This document shows positions 60,554 to 64,000 of a DNA stretch of 64,000 nt, piece by piece. How positions within the stretch are numbered: the stretch's first letter is position 1; the number at the start of each line of letters is the position of its first letter. Origin of the DNA: CBDBZX01 sp965213645 (GTDB taxonomy: Bacteria; Deinococcota; Deinococci; Deinococcales; Trueperaceae); assembly GCA_965213645.1 (NCBI GenBank), contig CBDBZX010000004.1, positions 868,001 to 932,000 of the forward strand, read 5' to 3'. The notes beneath the pieces were generated by a model. It was not told the origin of the DNA. It saw nothing but the letters and a program-made list of their open reading frames with translations, and did not search any database. A program made the translations under genes and the position numbers.

Positions 60554-62077
60554 ATGATGGCGACGAAACTGATGCGCGAGGTCAGCGAAGCTCCGCAGCA
60601 AAAATCTACCGACAAATTCAGAAGCGAAGCCCTGACCTTTGACGATGTGCTCTTAGTCCCGGCGCACTCGCAGGTTTTACCCAAAGATGTAGACACGACC
60701 TCTCGCTTCTCGCGCAACGTGAAACTCAATATCCCGGTCAGCTCGTCCGCGATGGACACCGTGACCGAGACGCAGATGGCGATCGGGATGGCGCGGCAGG
60801 GCGGTATCGGCGTGATTCACAAAAAGATGTCAGTGGAGCGCCAAGCCGAGATGGTCACGAAGGTCAAACGCTCCGAAGCGGGCATGATCGTTGACCCCAT
60901 CACCTTGACCAAAGAGGCGAGCTTGCAACAAGCCGACACGATGATGGGCGAGTACCGCATCTCGGGCGTACCGATTATCGAGGAAAGTCCCAAGGGCGGG
61001 CGCTTAGTCGGCATTTTGACGAACCGCGACATGCGCTTTGAAGAGGACTACAGCAAGCGCGTCGAGGACTTGATGACCAAAGATAACCTGGTGACGGTTC
61101 CAGTAGGAACGACGCTGGAGGAAGCCAGGGAGATTTTGAAGCAGCATAAGGTGGAGAAGCTCTTGGTGGTGGACAACGACTATATTTTGCAGGGGCTCAT
61201 CACCATCAAGGACATCATGAAGAAGCTCGAGTACCCCTTTGCCGCCAAAGACTCGCTAGGGCGGCTGCGCGTGGCGGCGGCGGTCGGGGTGTCACAGGAC
61301 TTTGAGGCGCGGGCGGCGGCTTTAGTCAGAGCGGGCGTGGACGCGCTCGTCTTGGACAGTGCGCACGGTCACTCGCAGGGGATTTTGGACGCCTTGGAGT
61401 ACCTCAAAGAAAGCTATAGCGTGGATGTCATCGCGGGCAATATCGCCACGGCGGAAGCGGCAGAAGCGCTGATTGAGCGCGGCGCGGACGCGGTGAAAGT
61501 GGGTATCGGTCCGGGGAGTATCTGTACAACGAGAGTTGTGACAGGCGTCGGGATGCCGCAACTCACCGCGATTTTAGAGGTGGCGCAAGTGGCGAGCGTG
61601 GCGGGCGTCCCTTTAATCGCGGACGGCGGCATCAAGATGACGGGCGACGTGCCCAAAGCGGTTGCGGCGGGCGCGAGTTCGGTCATGGTCGGCTCGATGT
61701 TGGCGGGCACGAGCGAGTCGCCCGGTGAAAACATCTTGCGCGACGGTAGGCGCTACAAGGCGTATCGGGGGATGGGCTCAATGGGTGCAATGGCGGGCGG
61801 GAGTGCAGATAGATACTTCCAAGAGGACGCCAAGAAGCTCGTGCCCGAAGGCATCGAAGGGATAGTCGCCTACAAAGGTCCGGTGGGCGACGTGCTCTAT
61901 CAGATGATCGGCGGCTTAAAGAGCGCGATGGGCTACTGCGGCACGCCGACCTTAGAGGCGATGCGCTTGGAAACGCAGTTCGTCAAAATCACGCAGGCCA
62001 GCTTACAGGAGTCGCACCCGCACGACGTGACGGTGACGCAGGACGCGCCGAACTATTCGGTGAGGGGAAGACGGTAG
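60554..62077 (+). CDS. guaB: IMP dehydrogenase
   Basis: The protein has 507 residues. LTFDDVLLVPAHSQVLP at the start, two CBS domains (about 105-230), the catalytic Cys in GPGSICTTRVVTG near residue 320, the flap region YRGMGSMGAM and SADRYFQE. It oxidises IMP to XMP, the committing step of GMP synthesis. RBS AAGGAAG precedes ATG. It contains few AGAGGT and CTCGAG words compared with its neighbours. Confidence 0.96.
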   Translation: MMATKLMREVSEAPQQKSTDKFRSEALTFDDVLLVPAHSQVLPKDVDTTSRFSRNVKLNIPVSSSAMDTVTETQMAIGMARQGGIGVIHKKMSVERQAEMVTKVKRSEAGMIVDPITLTKEASLQQADTMMGEYRISGVPIIEESPKGGRLVGILTNRDMRFEEDYSKRVEDLMTKDNLVTVPVGTTLEEAREILKQHKVEKLLVVDNDYILQGLITIKDIMKKLEYPFAAKDSLGRLRVAAAVGVSQDFEARAAALVRAGVDALVLDSAHGHSQGILDALEYLKESYSVDVIAGNIATAEAAEALIERGADAVKVGIGPGSICTTRVVTGVGMPQLTAILEVAQVASVAGVPLIADGGIKMTGDVPKAVAAGASSVMVGSMLAGTSESPGENILRDGRRYKAYRGMGSMGAMAGGSADRYFQEDAKKLVPEGIEGIVAYKGPVGDVLYQMIGGLKSAMGYCGTPTLEAMRLETQFVKITQASLQESHPHDVTVTQDAPNYSVRGRR

Positions 62078-62087
62078 AAGAAGCTAG

Positions 62088-62585
62088 ATGCAATCCATTG
62101 ACCTTATACGCAACAATTTAGAAAAGAGTACAAACCGTGTTCTGGCGCGTATTGAAGATATGAGCGCACATTGCATGGTCTTTCCAACCCCAAAAGGTGG
62201 TTGTCATACACTTTGGGTACTCGGACATTTAGCATATATCGAAGCGCTTGTTATTCGAGAATTTATGCTTGCTGAGCCAAGCCCATTGCGGGAGTGGAAA
62301 GAACGTTTTGACGGAGCCGAAATAACTGATAATGCCAACCAATACCCCTCGTTCGATCAAACCCTTGCTAAATGCCGCAAGATGCGCCAGGCAACGGTAA
62401 GCTTACTTGATTCGCTGATCGAAAGTGATCTTGATAGAGTCAGTCAAAACGCGCCGAAAGGCTTTGAAGATATGTTTGGCACTTACCGTCTATGTTTCCA
62501 GTATGTTGCTGACCATTGGTACATGCACCGGGGTCAGCTAGCTGATGCACGCCGCGCTACGGGACTAGAGCGAATGTGGCTGTGA
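62088..62585 (+). CDS. DinB-superfamily protein
   Basis: The protein has 165 residues, a four-helix bundle. Metal-ligand-type His residues: HTLWVLGHLAYIEA and DHWYMHRGQLADARR. Related proteins are thiol-dependent S-transferases, some using bacillithiol; the adjacent bshC gene fits that idea but does not prove it. It starts 10 nt after the guaB stop. Confidence 0.8.
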   Translation: MQSIDLIRNNLEKSTNRVLARIEDMSAHCMVFPTPKGGCHTLWVLGHLAYIEALVIREFMLAEPSPLREWKERFDGAEITDNANQYPSFDQTLAKCRKMRQATVSLLDSLIESDLDRVSQNAPKGFEDMFGTYRLCFQYVADHWYMHRGQLADARRATGLERMWL

Positions 62586-62635
62586 CTGGCTATAGCGCCT
62601 ACTGATTGGCTGACGAGCTGAGACGCTTGGTTTCT

Positions 62636-64000
62636 CTAAAACTTCACCTCATGCGAGCCCTCGGGCGGTAGCTCTAAAAACCTCTCCACCACATTTTTCG
62701 CGCCGAGTTTCAAAAAGAAGCTAAAGGGGCTCAGCACGCGCTCTTGGGGCTTGCCGCCCGGCAAAAGGTGGGCTCTCAACCTCTCGAACTGCTCAGTAAT
62801 AACGGTATCTTGCTGGCGCAACGCCCTTGCGCTCTTAAACCTCAGCAATTCAAACGTTTTGCGCAGATGCGCCTCGCCGCGCTCTACGGTGCGTTCTAAC
62901 GTCGGGTCAATCGCTCTAATATGTTTGGTAAGCTCACTCGATGACCTCTCTAATTCGCTCAGGCTCGTCTCGAACGCTTCGTCATGGTTCTGCAAATTCA
63001 AAAGTATCTCATCGTAAATACGGTCAAAGTCGGCTTGAACCGCTTCGGCTGAGAGGTCGTATTTCTCCAGAATGCGACGCGCGGGTGGCTCTAAGATGGT
63101 TGCTTCCATGCGCGGATAGATGAGGGGCATCGCCACGTCGTGCGCTTCGTAGACGCCTTTAAGTTGGGCGAAGTAACGCAGTTCGCCCGGTCCAACGACG
63201 GTGGCGGCGGTGGGCAGTACAGCGTCTTGCGTGATGGGGCGCAGACCTGCGGCGGGGGTGACGCGGCTAGGGTCTTCGTCCAGAACCGTTTTAAGTTCTT
63301 CCCGTGTATAGGTCTCGTTTTCAGTATAGAACTCAGCGCCATCAAAGCGGAGTAATAGACGTTTACCGTTCTCCTCCAAAAAGAGGTTCGTTGCCTCCTC
63401 GCCGCGTCCGAGTTGCGGCGCAAAACCAAGCTCGCGGAGGCGCTCGCCCGCGTCGTTAATCGCTAGTGAGGAGGCCCTGGGCTCCCTCAATTCAGCTTCT
63501 AAAACAGGTCGAAAGAGCGGCGCAACGTCGGGCTCCAAAGGGTTGATGATGACGAGCCCTTGGTCGCCCAAGAGGGCGTAGAGCATGGCGGCGAACCAGT
63601 CGGCAACCGTGTCGGCGCGTTCGGCTGTGCGCGTAACTAACCCTATCACCTCTTCTCGGTAGGCTTCCTTGTACGCTTCGTGCGTGTCAGTTTTGTGCGC
63701 GCTCACGCCTCGCAAAGAGGTTGTAATAATCTCTACCCAAGCGGGCTCGAGCCCAATCCTCCCAGCAGGCACATCGGCGGGCAGGGGTAGCTGGAACCTG
63801 TGAAGCTCTTCATCTAAGCCGAGCAGATAGGCGTGGTCGATCTCTTCACTGTCGCCGTCTTGACTCGCCAGCCAAAAAATCGGCACGACAGGTTTGTCTT
63901 CGGTGCTGAGCTTCTTAGCGAGATTAACCGCCGTGACCGCCTTGGAGAGCGTGTAGAGCGGACCTAAGAGGAGACCGACCTGTTGTCCGGTGACGACGGC
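62636..64000 (-). CDS. bshC: Bacillithiol synthase BshC (5' end beyond the window)
   Basis: About 454 C-terminal residues are visible; the start lies past base 64000. VVTGQQVGLLLGPLYTLSKA at the edge, then PIFWLASQDGDSEEIDHAY is the BshC nucleotide-binding signature. A long coiled coil (about the last 180 residues) ends the protein. It attaches cysteine to glucosaminyl-malate, the final step of bacillithiol synthesis. The other bsh genes are not seen in this window. Confidence 0.93.
   Translation of the reverse strand, partial: AVVTGQQVGLLLGPLYTLSKAVTAVNLAKKLSTEDKPVVPIFWLASQDGDSEEIDHAYLLGLDEELHRFQLPLPADVPAGRIGLEPAWVEIITTSLRGVSAHKTDTHEAYKEAYREEVIGLVTRTAERADTVADWFAAMLYALLGDQGLVIINPLEPDVAPLFRPVLEAELREPRASSLAINDAGERLRELGFAPQLGRGEEATNLFLEENGKRLLLRFDGAEFYTENETYTREELKTVLDEDPSRVTPAAGLRPITQDAVLPTAATVVGPGELRYFAQLKGVYEAHDVAMPLIYPRMEATILEPPARRILEKYDLSAEAVQADFDRIYDEILLNLQNHDEAFETSLSELERSSSELTKHIRAIDPTLERTVERGEAHLRKTFELLRFKSARALRQQDTVITEQFERLRAHLLPGGKPQERVLSPFSFFLKLGAKNVVERFLELPPEGSHEVKF

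Noticed and set aside
1..64000. AGAGGT as a plain Shine-Dalgarno sequence
   Set aside because: Only a few copies lie at ribosome-binding distance from a start (for example 36632). Most are inside genes, on both strands and in every frame.
1..64000. AGAGGT as a Chi-type recombination site
   Set aside because: Counts on the two strands are nearly equal, while Chi sites are usually strand-biased. Not fully excluded without the replication origin.
1..64000. CRISPR array or prophage
   Set aside because: No regularly spaced repeats, Cas genes or phage structural genes were seen.

Overview
The window looks like chromosomal DNA of a Deinococcota (Deinococcus-Thermus) bacterium, possibly Truepera-like. 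Reasons: a complete-looking LysW-carrier (alpha-aminoadipate) lysine cluster with the LysW C-terminus EDWGE; a bacillithiol ligase (BshC); HspR next to DnaJ; and many genes whose start codon lies 5-8 nt after a TANNNT -10 box, the leaderless architecture known from Deinococcus. GC looks to be in the mid-50s by eye. The species-level call is inference.

Layout. 1-8.9 kb: partial haem peroxidase, secreted protein, SDR, YdjC-type deacetylase, PIG-L deacetylase, Uma2 protein, SppA and a lipoprotein esterase. 8.9-10.9 kb: an HNH gene split by an IS4-family element. 11-19.7 kb: dnaJ-hspR-methyltransferase, lipoproteins, a CAP protein, yebC, nnrE and an M20 dipeptidase. 19.7-24.3 kb: a heterodimeric ABC exporter with an unknown gene between its two subunits. 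24.5-31.6 kb: a TrkA_C relic, a MerR-AAC(3)-kinase operon, a frameshifted GH13 glucosidase, an MFS carrier and a GNAT protein. 31.6-39.2 kb: two-component system, luxS, tRNA-Gln, hydrolase, Nudix, miaB. 39.3-50.6 kb: lysine genes hcs-lysT-lysU-lysW-lysX, lysY, lysZ-lysJ, interspersed with two VapBC modules, a YcaQ-type protein, a Uma2 protein and a GNAT protein. 50.7-54.7 kb: an S8 protease gene split by a second copy of the same IS, followed by a small lipoprotein that resembles the protease's own pro-domain. 55-64 kb: DUF433/DUF5615 pair, SagB-like oxidoreductase, mutY, a yybP-ykoY (Mn2+) riboswitch in front of a CaCA antiporter, rbfA, thioesterase, guaB, DinB-like protein and partial bshC.

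How genes work together. The lysine genes make and reduce LysW-bound aminoadipate. A leader with its own promoter, a mini-ORF and a long hairpin precedes hcs and may be an attenuator. The riboswitch implies that the CaCA antiporter exports Mn2+.

The most unusual signal is genome-wide rather than a gene. Two short words are strongly over-represented: AGAGGT (about 207 by hand count over both strands, against about 30 expected) and the palindrome CTCGAG (about 86, against about 16-19 expected). AGAGGT occurs equally on both strands, forms inverted pairs in intergenic hairpins, and appears to dictate AGA-GGT codon pairs, all of which resemble DNA-uptake-type signal sequences. Two families of non-coding intergenic repeats, one nested in the other, are also present.
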